Shown: positions 63,416 through 64,000 of the stretch, in pieces
How positions within the stretch are numbered: the first letter of the stretch is position 1
Layout: every line of letters starts with the position of its first letter
DNA from: Roseovarius atlanticus
Lineage (GTDB): Bacteria; Pseudomonadota; Alphaproteobacteria; Rhodobacterales; Rhodobacteraceae
DNA: 64,000 nt
NCBI RefSeq assembly: GCF_001441615.1
Contig: NZ_LAXJ01000012.1
Coordinates: 92,162-156,161, forward strand
Direction: 5' to 3'
Notes under the pieces: model-generated
Database searches by the model: none
Told to the model about the DNA's origin: nothing
The model's input: only the letters and a program-made list of their open reading frames with translations
Translations under genes and position numbers: made by a program

Positions 63416-64000
63416 TCAGGCCTCGCCGCCGTCGCGCAGGAGTTTCCAGTTTATGGCGTCAAGCAGCGCCTCGAACGAGGCGTCGATGATGTTGGGCGAC
63501 ACGCCCACGGTGGACCAGCGCCGCCCCTGCCCGTCCTCGCTGTCGATGATGACGCGGGTGACGGCCTCGGTGCCGCCCTGGGTGATGCGCACCTTGAAGT
63601 CAACCAGCCGCATGTCGGCGATGGCGTCCTGGTAGCGACCCAAATCCTTGGCCAGGGCCTGGGACAGCGCGTTGACCGGGCCACGATCTGTGCCGGTCTC
63701 GTCCATCGACTCGCTGACGGACAGTTTCTTTTCCCCGTCGACCTTGACCACCACCACGGCCTCGGACAGGGACACCATCCTGTCGTACTTGTTCTTGCGC
63801 CGCTCGACCGTGACCTTGTAGCGCTTGACCTCGAAGAACTCGGGCAGAAGGCCCAGTTCGCGGCGGGCGACCAGTTCGAAACTGGCCTGCGCCATGTCAT
63901 AGGTGTAGCCGCGGTTTTCGCGGGTCTTGACCTCTTCGAGGATGCGCGGGAGGGCGGGGTTGTCCTTGGCGATCTCCAGCCCCGCCTCGGACAGGCGGGT
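63416..64000 (-). CDS. cimA: Citramalate synthase, C-terminal part (partial)
   Basis: The last 194 residues of a gene entering from the right edge. The allosteric/dimer domain of LeuA-like enzymes is visible: LGLLPEFFEVKRYKVTVERRKNKYDRMVSLSEAVVVVKVDG, GRYQDAIADMRLVDFKVRI and TRVIIDSEDGQGRRWSTVGVSPNIIDASFEALLDAINWKLL. The pattern GYTYDMAQASFELVARRELG is the citramalate synthase type, making (R)-citramalate from pyruvate and acetyl-CoA for isoleucine synthesis. The catalytic domain is outside the window. Confidence 0.9.
   Translation of the reverse strand, partial: TRLSEAGLEIAKDNPALPRILEEVKTRENRGYTYDMAQASFELVARRELGLLPEFFEVKRYKVTVERRKNKYDRMVSLSEAVVVVKVDGEKKLSVSESMDETGTDRGPVNALSQALAKDLGRYQDAIADMRLVDFKVRITQGGTEAVTRVIIDSEDGQGRRWSTVGVSPNIIDASFEALLDAINWKLLRDGGEA

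Overview
The window looks like a chromosomal segment of a Rhodobacteraceae (Roseobacter-group) alphaproteobacterium. The evidence is its high GC content, a C4-pathway HemA, an RF2 gene read without a frameshift, an alphaproteobacterial-type IF-3 start, single-chain Lon, CimA and CobK, and a DUF2849/CysI/CysH/DUF934/Fpr sulfate-assimilation operon. I saw no prophage, insertion sequence, CRISPR array or rRNA. Most of it reads as stable, densely packed core chromosome. All four tRNA genes encode their CCA ends.

Layout. 1-8.3 kb holds the tail of mazG, then a leftward block: amidase_3, PBP1A, RF2, a secreted unknown protein, an amidase and a DUF2189 membrane protein. 8.5-13.2 kb holds a periplasmic DsbA-like protein, ispG, a RodZ-like protein and hemA. 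13.4-15.7 kb is an M20 dipeptidase plus a hydrolase carrying the full fluoroacetate-dehalogenase residue set, followed by two tandem tRNA-Asp genes. 16-19.3 kb holds an XRE regulator, an unknown protein, two tRNA-Val genes, an HU-like protein and two small membrane or exported proteins. 19.6-23.9 kb is lon and tgt, with two near-identical 22-residue micro-ORFs between them. 24-31.7 kb holds a MscS channel, an SPFH/NfeD pair, a RimB-RimK fusion, sufT, a SatD-like/DUF3307 pair under an operator-rich leaderless-type promoter, a sufA-type gene and tpiA.

31.7-37.8 kb is the sulfate-to-sulfide operon (cysG, DUF2849, cysI, APS-type cysH, DUF934, fpr) with a divergent Lrp gene. 37.8-39.5 kb has an Ala-rich anchored repeat protein and infC with an apparent AUA start. 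39.7-46.7 kb is a dipeptide-type ABC system: binding protein and two permeases rightward, fused double ATPase and an M20 amidohydrolase leftward, with a DksA-like gene between. 46.9-52.1 kb holds a penicillin-acylase-family hydrolase, a beta-hydroxyacid dehydrogenase, a Crp/Fnr regulator with a C-x5-C pair, and a methyltransferase. 52.2-56.5 kb holds a KG-rich exported protein and a reactive-sulfur module (DUF2892, split YeeE/YedE, two metallo-beta-lactamase-fold enzymes). 56.6-64 kb holds a PAP2 protein, an esterase, a DNA glycosylase, cobK, an MFS transporter, a HExxH protein, a phytoene-synthase-like protein, a methyltransferase and the 3' end of cimA.

Strongest leads for something undescribed: (1) the twin 22-aa hydrophobic micro-ORFs upstream of lon; (2) the SatD-like protein, which looks like a cyclase fold joined to a C-terminal helix-turn-helix, with its DUF3307 membrane partner and paired operators overlapping a promoter whose +1 would fall on the ATG; (3) a GTGAC-N3-GTCAC dyad found both before the C-x5-C Crp/Fnr gene and before the sulfur module, at the latter with class-II activator geometry. 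All functional statements come from reading the sequence and family knowledge; no database search was run.
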